This document shows positions 1-6,818 of a stretch of 6,936 nt of DNA, one piece after another; position 1 is the first letter of the stretch, and each line of letters begins with the position of its first letter. Source of the stretch: an uncultured Clostridia bacterium (GTDB lineage Bacteria; Bacillota; Clostridia; Oscillospirales; Oscillospiraceae). Where the stretch lies: positions 1 through 6,936 of the forward strand of contig CAMWSZ010000155.1 in NCBI GenBank assembly GCA_947177005.1, given 5' to 3'. The position numbers and the translations under genes are program-made. The notes beneath the pieces are model-generated. The model was not told the origin of the DNA. It worked only from the letters and a program-made list of their open reading frames with translations, and made no database searches.

Positions 1-1196
1 AGATGCGGATCAATCAGATCCTCATCAACCTGCTGTCAAACTCCGTGAAATATACACCGGAGAATGGGACCATTGAGATGCGGGTGGAGGAGCTGCCCCA
101 AGTGGTGAACAATTACAGCCGAATTCGCTTTACCGTCAGCGACACCGGCCTTGGGATGAGCAGGGACTATCTGAAGGTGATCTTTGACCCCTTCACCCGA
201 GAAGATACCAGAATCACTCATCAGATCCAGGGCACCGGTCTGGGCATGGCCATTACCAAGAGTCTGGTGGACCTGATGGGCGGCAGCATCAAAGTGGAAA
301 GCAAATTAGGCGAGGGAAGCACCTTCGTTGTCGAACTGGAGCTGCGAATTCAGGAGCAGGAGAATGATCCCAAGTTCTGGACCGATTACCAGATTGCCCG
401 GATGATCGTGGTGGACGACGACGAGCAGGTCTGCCGCAATGTTGTCAAAACGATGTCCGGAGTGGGCGTGTCCACGGATTATACCACCGGAGGTGAGCGC
501 GCCGTCCAAAGCGTGCGCGAGGCACAGGAGGCGGGGAAGCCCTATGATCTGATCCTGCTGGACTGGAAGATGCCGGGTTCAAACGGTCTGGAGACTGCCC
601 GGCTTATCCGGAAAAACAGCAAGACCCCTATCCTGCTGCTGACTTCCTACGACTGGAGGGAGATTGAACAGCAGGCTATGGAAATCGGCGTGAACCACTT
701 CATGCCAAAGCCTTTCTTCATGAGTACCTTTAAAGAGGCCGTCCGCCTTATGATGGGCCACATGAAGGAAGCCAAGCGACAAGAGGCCAATGTGGTCAAG
801 GGGATGCACATTTTGATAGTGGACGATATCGAGGTCAACCAGATCATTCTGGTCAAGATCCTCAGCACACTGGGTGCCGAATGTGACACAGCCTCCAACG
901 GTCAGGAGGCCGTAGAGAAATTTTTGAACGCTCCTTCCGGGTACGGCCTGATCCTAATGGATGTGCAGATGCCGGAGATGAATGGCTATGAAGCCACCAG
1001 AGCGATTCGGGCAAGCAGTCATCCTTTTGCGAAAGCCGTACCCATCATTGCTATGACGGCAAACGCTTTTGTGGACGATGTACGGGACGCCATTGATGCT
1101 GGTATGGACGCGCATATCGCAAAGCCGGTTCAGGTAGATAAGCTGAAGGCGACGATCCAGCAGGTTCTGGACAGTCGGGCAGATGCAGAAAATTAG
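1..1196 (+). CDS. Hybrid sensor histidine kinase, C-terminal part (HATPase + two receiver domains), 5' truncated
   Basis: This is the 3' portion of a hybrid histidine kinase; the complete codons begin at base 3 and the true start lies before the window. The 397 visible residues open inside the ATPase domain. They show the N-box (NLLSN, Asn9 and Asn13), G1 (DTGLGM, 47-52), F-box (FDPF, 61-64) and G2 (GTGLGM, 77-82). A short linker leads to receiver 1 (about 133-252) with acidic residues Asp138-140, phospho-acceptor Asp187, Thr214 and Lys236. Receiver 2 (about 268-392) has Asp274/275, phospho-acceptor Asp320, Thr352 and Lys374. Both receivers therefore keep the residues expected for phosphorylation. 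No HPt or DNA-binding domain follows, so output probably goes through a separate phosphotransfer protein (inference). The sensor region and the phospho-accepting histidine are outside the window, so the signal is unknown. It ends with TAG shortly before a strong terminator. Confidence 0.93.
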   Translation, partial: MRINQILINLLSNSVKYTPENGTIEMRVEELPQVVNNYSRIRFTVSDTGLGMSRDYLKVIFDPFTREDTRITHQIQGTGLGMAITKSLVDLMGGSIKVESKLGEGSTFVVELELRIQEQENDPKFWTDYQIARMIVVDDDEQVCRNVVKTMSGVGVSTDYTTGGERAVQSVREAQEAGKPYDLILLDWKMPGSNGLETARLIRKNSKTPILLLTSYDWREIEQQAMEIGVNHFMPKPFFMSTFKEAVRLMMGHMKEAKRQEANVVKGMHILIVDDIEVNQIILVKILSTLGAECDTASNGQEAVEKFLNAPSGYGLILMDVQMPEMNGYEATRAIRASSHPFAKAVPIIAMTANAFVDDVRDAIDAGMDAHIAKPVQVDKLKATIQQVLDSRADAEN

Positions 1197-1209
1197 CAAA
1201 TCAACACCA

Positions 1210-1256
1210 AAAGAGGCGTGAACGAGTCGTTCACGCCTCTTTCTTTCCGTTTTTTC
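1210..1256 (+). terminator. Intrinsic terminator of the hybrid kinase gene, in a convergent gap
   Basis: A perfect 14-bp stem pairs 1210-1223 with 1229-1242 around a 5-nt loop, and is followed on the + strand by a T-rich stretch ending in a run of six T (1250-1255). It starts 13 bases after the kinase stop. The same hairpin lies 38 bases downstream of the convergent TetR stop. On the minus strand the sequence after the stem is only modestly T-rich, so it may also stop TetR transcription, but less well. Confidence 0.9.
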
Positions 1257-1280
1257 TGCCAAAATATGGGCTTGCTGTGC

Positions 1281-1844
1281 TCAGGACCCCAGGCATTTTT
1301 GGATCACATAGTCCATACTTCCGCTGAAAATCCGCTGGAGCTGTTCCATAAGATACTCCGCGTCCGGTTTCATCCCGTCGCCGATCCAGTGCAGGACGAG
1401 CGCCACAAGTCCAAAGGAGTACAGCCGTAGAATAAAGGCTTTGTCCTCCGCCGGAACCAATTCCTGTCTGGGCTGAGCCTCAAAGATCTGTTCCAGAAGC
1501 GGCTGGACCAACTCCGTCACATGCACCTTGAAAAAATCGTTGTTATACTGTAAAGAGCGGTGGATATTCAGAATCATGGCGCGGTTGTTCTGGAAATACG
1601 CAAGAACATTGCGCAAGCCCTGCTGCCAGGTATCGGCGGTAATATTTCCCTCCAGAATCCGTTTGCCTTCATCCACCAGAATCCATTCCAGCAGGGCGTA
1701 CACGTCCTGAAAATGATAATAAAAGGTCTTGCGGCTGACCCCGGCGTCATCCACAATATCCTGAATGGTGATAGCATCCAGCGGTCTTTTGGCCAGCAGG
1801 CCCTTTAGGGACATCGCCAGAACCCGTTTTGTGACATTCGACAT
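1281..1844 (-). CDS. TetR/AcrR-family transcriptional regulator (DhaS-like C-terminal domain)
   Basis: A 187-residue protein of typical TetR size. Residues about 5-55 form the DNA-binding domain. The helix-turn-helix is visible as ITIQDIVDDAGVSRKTFYYHF (residues 25-45), with the classic TFYYHF that ends the recognition helix in this superfamily. The remaining helical part (about 70-185) should form the ligand-binding and dimerisation domain. Its LVLHWIGDGMK stretch (149-159) resembles the C-terminal domain of DhaS-like TetR regulators; that sub-family call is tentative. The ATG at 1844 is preceded by AAAGGGGG with 7-nt spacing, which supports this start. The gene lies 157 bp downstream of the TRAP permease on the same strand but has its own promoter. 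It probably controls itself and perhaps the neighbouring transporter (inference). The effector is unknown. Confidence 0.92.
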   Translation of the reverse strand: MSNVTKRVLAMSLKGLLAKRPLDAITIQDIVDDAGVSRKTFYYHFQDVYALLEWILVDEGKRILEGNITADTWQQGLRNVLAYFQNNRAMILNIHRSLQYNNDFFKVHVTELVQPLLEQIFEAQPRQELVPAEDKAFILRLYSFGLVALVLHWIGDGMKPDAEYLMEQLQRIFSGSMDYVIQKCLGS

Positions 1845-1865
1845 GCTTCGGCCCCCTTTGCCGGT

Positions 1866-1894
1866 AGTTTACACAATTTTCAGCGGTCTGTCAA
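1866..1894 (-). promoter_or_regulatory. Predicted sigma-70-type promoter of the TetR gene
   Basis: On the minus strand a perfect -35 TTGACA (1889-1894) is followed after exactly 17 bases by TAAACT (1866-1871, 4 of 6 matches to TATAAT). Transcription would start near 1859, right at the AAAGGGGG ribosome binding site, giving an unusually short leader of about 15 nt. The segment just upstream of and overlapping the -10 reads, on the + strand, TTTACACAATTTT (1868-1880), similar to an element upstream of the transporter operon. Confidence 0.7.
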
Positions 1895-2001
1895 CGCGCC
1901 TCTTTAAAAGTATGCGGCGGAAACCGGAAGGAGACATGGAATTTGAATGCGCAAACAAGCAGTCGCCAGCGGAGCCGGGCAGTCAGGGAAGGAAAGTGCG
2001 T

Positions 2002-3993
2002 TCATAAAAGCTGCGCTTTTTTCGCGCTGGTGCTGTTCAGTGCGCACACGCCAACAACCAGCACCAGTCCAATCAGGTCTGTCACAGTCCCAGGAATCAG
2101 CAGCGTCAGCCCCCCGGCGATACACAGCGCCCGCTCCCAGATCCGCAATTTCTGAAACACAAACCCGGACAGTCCGGCAGCGATCCCGAAAATCCCCAGC
2201 AGAGCGGTCAGCGCAATCAGAACCACATCATACCACTGTGCGCCGATGAGGAGCATTGCCGGATTGAGGGCGAACACATACGGTACAACAAACGCGGCAA
2301 TTGCCAGCCGCGTCGCATTGAACGCGGTACGCATGGGAGGGGCCTTTGCAATCGCCGCGCCTGCGTAAGCCGCCAGGGCAACCGGCGGTGTGATGTCGGC
2401 CACGATGCCGAAGTAGAAAACGAAGAAGTGCGCCGCCAGCATCGGTACGCCAATGGCCTCACTCATCAGAATCGGGGCGCAGGTAGACGCCATAATGCAG
2501 TAATTTGCGGTAGTAGGTACGCCCATGCCCAGCACGATACAGCACAGCATAGTCAGCAGCAGTGCAACAATGGTCATGCCGCCGGACACCGATACAATCG
2601 CTCTGAGCAGCTTGCTTGCCAGACCGGTGGAGGTGATGCACCCCGCCACGATGCCCGCCATGGCACATGCCGCCGCAACGGTAATGGTTCCCTTGCCGCC
2701 CGCTTCCAGAGCGTCAATGATTTTCCCGAAAGAGATATTATCGGACTTGTCCTCATTTTTGGTGACGCTGTTTACGATATTATTGATGACGCCCACTGCA
2801 ATGGTAATCAGAATGGCAATAGCGGCGGAGGACTGCATGGTCCGCGTACCGTTGGAAACCAGAATCACCAGCACTACCAGCGGCAGCAGCAGATAAATCT
2901 TTTTTACCAGCACCCGGAATTGGGGCAGTTCATCCCGGCGCAGGCCGCGCAGGCCCAGCTTTTTGGCCTCCAGATGCACCGCGATATAGATACCGGTAAA
3001 ATACAGCGCCGCGGGAAGAATCGCCAGCAGGGCGATCTTGGCATAGGGAACGCCGGTATACTCCGCCATCAGGAACGCCGCCGCGCCCATAATCGGCGGC
3101 ATGATCTGACCGCCGGTAGAGGCTGCGGCCTCCACGGCCCCCGCGAAATCGCCTCTGTAACCGGTTTTTTTCATCATGGGAATGGTCACGGAGCCGGTGG
3201 TTACAGTATTGCCCACGGAGGAGCCGGACACCATGCCGCACAGGGCGGAGGAGATCACCGCCACCTTTGCCGGACCGCCTGCCGAGGAACCGGCAATGCA
3301 GTTGGCAAGGCTGATAAAGAAATTAGAAATTCCCGTTCGTTCCAAAAACGCGCCGAAAATAATAAACACAACAATGTACTTCTGGCACACGCTGATTGGC
3401 GTACCCATAACGCCGTTGGTGGTAAAGAACAGATCATAAATGATTTTGCCGAAACGGACCTTTGTGAAGGTATAGGCAAGCAGCACGCCCACCACGCAGA
3501 GAATCGGTATGCCCACGCTTCTGCGGCACAGCTCCACCAGGGCCAATATGCCGCAGACCGCCATAATCATCATAACAGGATCTTTTGCGATTTTGGTATA
3601 ACTGGTCAGCATAATTTTCTGGCAGTTCAGCGCGTAGTAGAAGAAGGGTATGGAACCGCAGGCCATTATGATAATATCGTACCAGGGCAGGGAATTGGGT
3701 TTGACATGGCTTTTATGCAGGGGGTAGTTGAGATACCCGATAATGACAATGAAGCCCAGAAAGAAGGTATAACGGATCTCCGCCTGACTCTTGTCAAAAA
3801 GGGTGAGATAGAGGCAGGCCAGTGAGAACAGGACGGTCACGCCTTTCACGATCATCTGCGGGACGCCCTCCCAGACCCGGACATTGGACTCCTTATCATA
3901 TTTCTTCATCATCTCCTCAACGTCAGCAGCGGAACCGGCAGCCGCTGTATCTTCGACAGGCGGCGGGCTGGTTTCTTTTTTCCACAGGCTCAT
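2002..3993 (-). CDS. TRAP transporter permease, fused 4TM/12TM (DctQM-type) protein
   Basis: A 663-residue integral membrane protein, normal length for fused TRAP permeases that join the small (Q) and large (M) subunits. After a cytosolic acidic N-terminus (about 1-45), hydrophobic segments near 46-66, 74-90, 104-122 and 138-156 make up the Q-like part. The M-like part (about 160-580) carries family hallmarks: GSSVGNTVTTGSVTIPMM (257-274), the STGGQIMPPIMGAAAF region (292-307), GMGVPTTANY (489-498) and ADITPPVALAAYAGAA (532-547). A further hydrophobic C-terminal extension follows (about 587-652). By family knowledge it imports substrate delivered by the binding protein, driven by a sodium or proton gradient. 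The ATG at 3993 is set by AGGAGGA (4001-4007) with 7-nt spacing. It lies 96 bp after the TAXI binding-protein gene, on the same strand, forming a two-gene operon. The substrate is not determinable from the sequence. Confidence 0.95.
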   Translation of the reverse strand: MSLWKKETSPPPVEDTAAAGSAADVEEMMKKYDKESNVRVWEGVPQMIVKGVTVLFSLACLYLTLFDKSQAEIRYTFFLGFIVIIGYLNYPLHKSHVKPNSLPWYDIIIMACGSIPFFYYALNCQKIMLTSYTKIAKDPVMMIMAVCGILALVELCRRSVGIPILCVVGVLLAYTFTKVRFGKIIYDLFFTTNGVMGTPISVCQKYIVVFIIFGAFLERTGISNFFISLANCIAGSSAGGPAKVAVISSALCGMVSGSSVGNTVTTGSVTIPMMKKTGYRGDFAGAVEAAASTGGQIMPPIMGAAAFLMAEYTGVPYAKIALLAILPAALYFTGIYIAVHLEAKKLGLRGLRRDELPQFRVLVKKIYLLLPLVVLVILVSNGTRTMQSSAAIAILITIAVGVINNIVNSVTKNEDKSDNISFGKIIDALEAGGKGTITVAAACAMAGIVAGCITSTGLASKLLRAIVSVSGGMTIVALLLTMLCCIVLGMGVPTTANYCIMASTCAPILMSEAIGVPMLAAHFFVFYFGIVADITPPVALAAYAGAAIAKAPPMRTAFNATRLAIAAFVVPYVFALNPAMLLIGAQWYDVVLIALTALLGIFGIAAGLSGFVFQKLRIWERALCIAGGLTLLIPGTVTDLIGLVLVVGVCALNSTSAKKAQLL

Positions 3994-4044
3994 TTTGAAA
4001 TCCTCCTTTTATGAACAAAAATGGAATTTTCCCTTATAATAGAA

Positions 4045-4075
4045 GGACTGCGGCCGGGTAAAACCGCCGCAGTCC
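4045..4075 (-). terminator. Intra-operon hairpin between binding protein and permease (partial terminator or mRNA stabiliser)
   Basis: A perfect 10-bp GC-rich stem (4045-4054 with 4066-4075) encloses a loop that can add two more G-C pairs. On the minus strand it lies 14 bases after the binding-protein stop and is followed by TTCTATTATAAGG, a weak, interrupted T-tract. That suggests partial termination or protection of the upstream mRNA end rather than a full stop, which would allow more binding protein than permease. The function is inferred; the hairpin itself is directly visible. Confidence 0.6.
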
Positions 4076-4089
4076 GAAAGGGCAGAGAG

Positions 4090-5130
4090 TTATTTAACGG
4101 GGACTGTCAAGCCCTTTTCCGAGAAATATCTTGCCGCGCCGGGATGATACGGCACTGCGGTAACGGAAGCGGCAAAGTCCAGGTCAAGCTCGTTCTTTTT
4201 ATCATGGCCCAGGGTGTCGATGCTCTCAAAGATACCGGAAACCACGTTGTAAACATCATCTTCGCTGATATCGTCACGGGCAATAATCACAGACGCCACT
4301 GCCACGGTGGTAGCGTCCTTCTCCAGACCATAGGCGTCTGCGGGAATGACGTTCTTGTCATAGTAGGGGGAGACGGCTTTCAGCTTATCAATATGCTCAT
4401 CGTCCAGCTCCACAACATAGACATCACGGGTAGCCGCCAGGGAGGTAACGGCGGTAGTGGGCGCACCGGCAACGATGAACGCGGCGTCGATCTTGCCGTC
4501 CTGAAGGGCATCGGTGCTGTCACTGAAGGATTGGAGCGTAGGCCGGATGTCGTCCAGGGTCATATCATAGGCGCCCAGCACGTCCAAGGCGTTGAAGTAC
4601 ACGCCGGAGCCGTTCGCGCCCACCGATACCGTCTTGCCTCTCAGGTCGTCTACGGTCTTGATTTCGGGGTCCACTGTGATGATCTGCACCTGCTCCATAT
4701 ACAGCGCGGCAACGGTGGAGAAGTTGTCGATTTTAGCGTCCTCAAAGAGGCTGGTGCCTTCATAAGCGTAAGCCATAACGTCGGCCTGTACGAAACCCAG
4801 GTCCGCGTCGCCTGCGTCCATGGCCTCGATATTCTTCTGGGAACCATTGCCTACAATGGCGGTAACAGTGGTGCCGGTAAGGTCGCTGATCTGACCTGCC
4901 AGCACGCTGCCGAAGCCGTAGTAAGTACCCTGATCGTTGCCGGTGGTGAAGATCAGTTCATTGCCGGAACCGGATGGATTGGTATTGTCGGCATCGCCGC
5001 CGGTTGCTGCGGGATTGTCATTGCTGCCGCTGGGGTTTTGCGATTCTTTGTTGTCATTGCCGCCGCAGGCCGCCAGCGCCATGACCATTACCAGGGCCAG
5101 AAACATTGCAAGTAACTTCTTTTTCATCAT
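4090..5130 (-). CDS. TRAP transporter substrate-binding lipoprotein, TAXI family
   Basis: A 346-residue exported lipoprotein. The signal peptide has Lys3-5, a hydrophobic core and the lipobox ALAAC, with Cys22 as the lipidation site. A flexible linker rich in Asn, Gly, Ser and Asp (about 23-57) then tethers the domain to the membrane. The mature domain has TAXI features: TTGNDQGTYYGFGSVLA (62-78), DAGDADLGFVQADV (105-118), VSVGANGSGVYFNALDVL (168-185) and the C-terminal PYHPGAARYF (327-336). Known TAXI proteins bind glutamate, glutamine or related acids, but the ligand here is unproven. Two adjacent ATGs (5130 and 5127) are possible starts; AAGGAG (5136-5141) lies 5 nt from the first and 8 nt from the second. 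The gene leads the operon, with the fused permease downstream and a predicted promoter upstream. Confidence 0.95.
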   Translation of the reverse strand: MMKKKLLAMFLALVMVMALAACGGNDNKESQNPSGSNDNPAATGGDADNTNPSGSGNELIFTTGNDQGTYYGFGSVLAGQISDLTGTTVTAIVGNGSQKNIEAMDAGDADLGFVQADVMAYAYEGTSLFEDAKIDNFSTVAALYMEQVQIITVDPEIKTVDDLRGKTVSVGANGSGVYFNALDVLGAYDMTLDDIRPTLQSFSDSTDALQDGKIDAAFIVAGAPTTAVTSLAATRDVYVVELDDEHIDKLKAVSPYYDKNVIPADAYGLEKDATTVAVASVIIARDDISEDDVYNVVSGIFESIDTLGHDKKNELDLDFAASVTAVPYHPGAARYFSEKGLTVPVK

Positions 5131-5139
5131 TACATCTCC

Positions 5140-5158
5140 TTGTAAATAAAAATTACAA
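5140..5158 (-). promoter_or_regulatory. Operator-like inverted repeat across the predicted +1 and ribosome binding site
   Basis: TTGTAA and TTACAA (5140-5145 and 5153-5158) form a perfect 6-bp inverted repeat with a 7-bp spacer. It lies between the predicted -10 and the start codon and runs into the Shine-Dalgarno sequence. A protein bound here would block the start of transcription of the transporter operon. AT-rich sequence makes chance repeats more likely, so this is tentative. Confidence 0.35.
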
Positions 5159-5162
5159 TATT

Positions 5163-5191
5163 ATCATACACGAAAAAATCCGGATTTGCAA
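5163..5191 (-). promoter_or_regulatory. Predicted promoter of the TAXI-TRAP operon
   Basis: On the minus strand TTGCAA (5186-5191, 4 of 6 to the -35 consensus) is separated by 17 bases from TATGAT (5163-5168, 5 of 6 to the -10 consensus). The start would be near 5156, leaving a leader of about 26 nt. It sits in a strongly AT-rich segment downstream of the NfnB terminator, consistent with an independent transcription unit. Confidence 0.6.
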
Positions 5192-5197
5192 GTATGA

Positions 5198-5210
5198 AAT
5201 TGTTACAATT
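5198..5210. repeat. Perfect short palindrome upstream of the transporter -35 box
   Basis: AATTGT-T-ACAATT is a perfect 6-1-6 inverted repeat that ends 7 bp upstream of the predicted -35 box. Its position suits an activator or repressor site, but no binding protein is shown. The half-site core (TTGT/ACAA) resembles that of the inverted repeat at 5140-5158. Confidence 0.4.
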
Positions 5211-5342
5211 CATTTTTGGGACGGGAATATTTTTGGTATATTTACAAAATATGCGCCAAATCAGGGGGATCACGCAATGTAAATGACCGGGAAATTTTTC
5301 CGTTTGCAGGAACAGGCTGAAAACTTGCAAAACAGATGGGCA

Positions 5343-5378
5343 GGAAAAAGCCGGATCTGTTTTGACACAGATCCGGCT
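5343..5378 (-). terminator. Intrinsic terminator of the nfnAB transcription unit
   Basis: A perfect 12-bp stem (5349-5360 with 5367-5378) has a 6-nt loop. On the minus strand it begins 20 bases after the NfnB stop codon and is followed by a T run (5349-5345) and CC. On the + strand no T-tract follows, so it acts for the minus-strand gene. It separates nfnAB from the TAXI-TRAP operon. Confidence 0.9.
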
Positions 5379-5398
5379 GCACATAAGTAAGAAGGAAT

Positions 5399-6817
5399 TT
5401 ATTTCTTTTGCAGATACTCGTCAATAGCTTTTGCGGCGGTTTTTCCGGCGCCCATAGCCAGAATGACTGTTGCCGCGCCTGTCACGGCGTCGCCGCCTGC
5501 GTACACCGCCTCGCGGCTGGTGAGTCCGTCCTCGTTGACGATAATGCCGCCCCGTTTATTGATCTCCAAGCCCTTTGTGGTGGATTTAATCAGGGGATTG
5601 GGGCTGGTGCCCAGGGCCATGATAACGCAGTCCATATCCATATTGAACTCGCTGCCCTCTTTGACAATGGGGCGGCGGCGGCCGGAGGCGTCGGGTTCAC
5701 CCAGCTCCATTTCCACGCACTTCAAGCCGCTGACGGAACCGTTTTTCGGGTCGCGCTTGTCGTCGGGGTTATTGTAGCCCAGGATCTCGGTGGGATTGGT
5801 GAGGGTTTTGAAGACGACGCCCTCCTCCTTTGCGTGCTCCACTTCCTCCGCACGGGCAGGGAGTTCAGCCTCGCTGCGGCGGTACACTATGTACACCTCC
5901 GCGCCCAGACGCTTGGAGCAGCGTGCGGCGTCCATAGCCACGTTGCCGCCGCCCACGACTGCAACCTTTTTGCCCTGAAGGGGCATAATGGGGGTATCCG
6001 CGCCGTCGCGGTAGGCTTTCATGAGGTTGATGCGGGTCAGGAACTCATTGGCGGAGTAGACACCCTTCAAATTCTCGCCGGGGATGTGCATGAACATGGG
6101 CAGGCCCGCGCCGGAGCCGATGAACACGGCCTCGAATTTGAATTCATCCATGAGCTCGTCAATGGTAATGGAGCGGCCGATGACGGCGTTGGTTTCGATC
6201 TTGACGCCCAGCTCCTTCAAGCCGTCCACTTCCTTCTGCACAATGCTCTTGGGCAGACGGAACTCGGGGATGCCGTACACCAGCACGCCGCCGGCCAGAT
6301 GCAGGGCCTCATAAATGGTGACCTGATATCCCTTGCGGGCCAGGTCTCCGGCGCAGGTCAAACCGGCCGGGCCGGACCCGATGACCGCCACTTTATGGCC
6401 ATTGGAAGCGGGCGCGGCATGTTTTTCGGTATTGTGTTCGTTGTGCCAGTCGGCGACAAACCGCTCCAGACGGCCGATGCCCACCGGCTCATGCTTGATG
6501 CCGCGCACGCATTTCGACTCGCACTGACTCTCTTGAGGACATACACGTCCGCAGACCGCGGGCAGGGCGCTGTCCGCGCTGATGATCTGATAGGCGGCCT
6601 CGAAATCGCCCGCTGCGACTTTTTCGATGAAGTCGGGAATATTGATCTGTACAGGACACCCGGAAACGCAGGGTTTGTTTTTGCAGTGGAGGCAACGCTG
6701 CGCCTCGTCAACGGCCTGTTCCCTGGTATATCCCAAGGCGACCTCCTGGAAATTGCCGGCACGGACCACAGGGTCCTGATGTGGCATGGGATTTTTTTTC
6801 GGACTCATATTCGGCAT
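5399..6817 (-). CDS. nfnB: NfnB-type ferredoxin:NADP+ oxidoreductase large subunit (commonly annotated as NADPH-dependent glutamate synthase GltA)
   Basis: A 472-residue cytosolic iron-sulfur flavoprotein, a usual length for the homotetrameric 'GltA'/NfnB family. The N-terminal ferredoxin-like part has two cysteine groups: Cys42, 45, 50, 54 and Cys89, 93, 99, 103, expected to hold two [4Fe-4S] clusters. A FAD-binding Rossmann motif follows (VIGSGPAG, 145-152), then an NAD(P)-binding motif (VVGGGNVAMDAAR, 287-299) with the YRRSEAELPAR stretch (312-322), and the C-terminal FAD-contacting AGGDAVTGA (440-448). With NfnA it would couple NADH and reduced ferredoxin to NADP+ reduction by electron bifurcation. 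The upstream gene matches the NfnA tail and no GOGAT large subunit is in view, so true glutamate synthase is less likely. A sulfide dehydrogenase (SudAB-like) role is another possibility. The ATG at 6817 follows the nfnA stop by 1 nt. Confidence 0.93.
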   Translation of the reverse strand: MPNMSPKKNPMPHQDPVVRAGNFQEVALGYTREQAVDEAQRCLHCKNKPCVSGCPVQINIPDFIEKVAAGDFEAAYQIISADSALPAVCGRVCPQESQCESKCVRGIKHEPVGIGRLERFVADWHNEHNTEKHAAPASNGHKVAVIGSGPAGLTCAGDLARKGYQVTIYEALHLAGGVLVYGIPEFRLPKSIVQKEVDGLKELGVKIETNAVIGRSITIDELMDEFKFEAVFIGSGAGLPMFMHIPGENLKGVYSANEFLTRINLMKAYRDGADTPIMPLQGKKVAVVGGGNVAMDAARCSKRLGAEVYIVYRRSEAELPARAEEVEHAKEEGVVFKTLTNPTEILGYNNPDDKRDPKNGSVSGLKCVEMELGEPDASGRRRPIVKEGSEFNMDMDCVIMALGTSPNPLIKSTTKGLEINKRGGIIVNEDGLTSREAVYAGGDAVTGAATVILAMGAGKTAAKAIDEYLQKK

Positions 6818-6818
6818 G

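Noticed and set aside
1895..2001. Search for a terminator after the TRAP permease
   Set aside because: No GC stem followed by a T-tract was found here. A 6-bp hairpin at the permease 3' end (AAAAGC-GCA-GCTTTT) is too weak, so read-through toward the TetR gene cannot be excluded.
1936..2007. Tiny + strand ORF (23 codons) starting ATG after GGAAGGAGAC in the TetR-permease gap
   Set aside because: The purine-rich stretch is only about 2 nt from the ATG, too close for normal initiation; no promoter or conserved feature is visible, and it runs into the permease 3' end.
2428..3825. Long + strand open frame (465 codons) opposite the TRAP permease
   Set aside because: Extremely rich in His, Gln, Asn, Gly and Arg, as expected from reading hydrophobic membrane codons backwards; no domain and no good ribosome binding site.
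4021..5115. + strand open frame (364 codons) opposite the TAXI lipoprotein
   Set aside because: Its early part runs through the intergenic hairpin and the rest mirrors the lipoprotein gene; no recognisable family.
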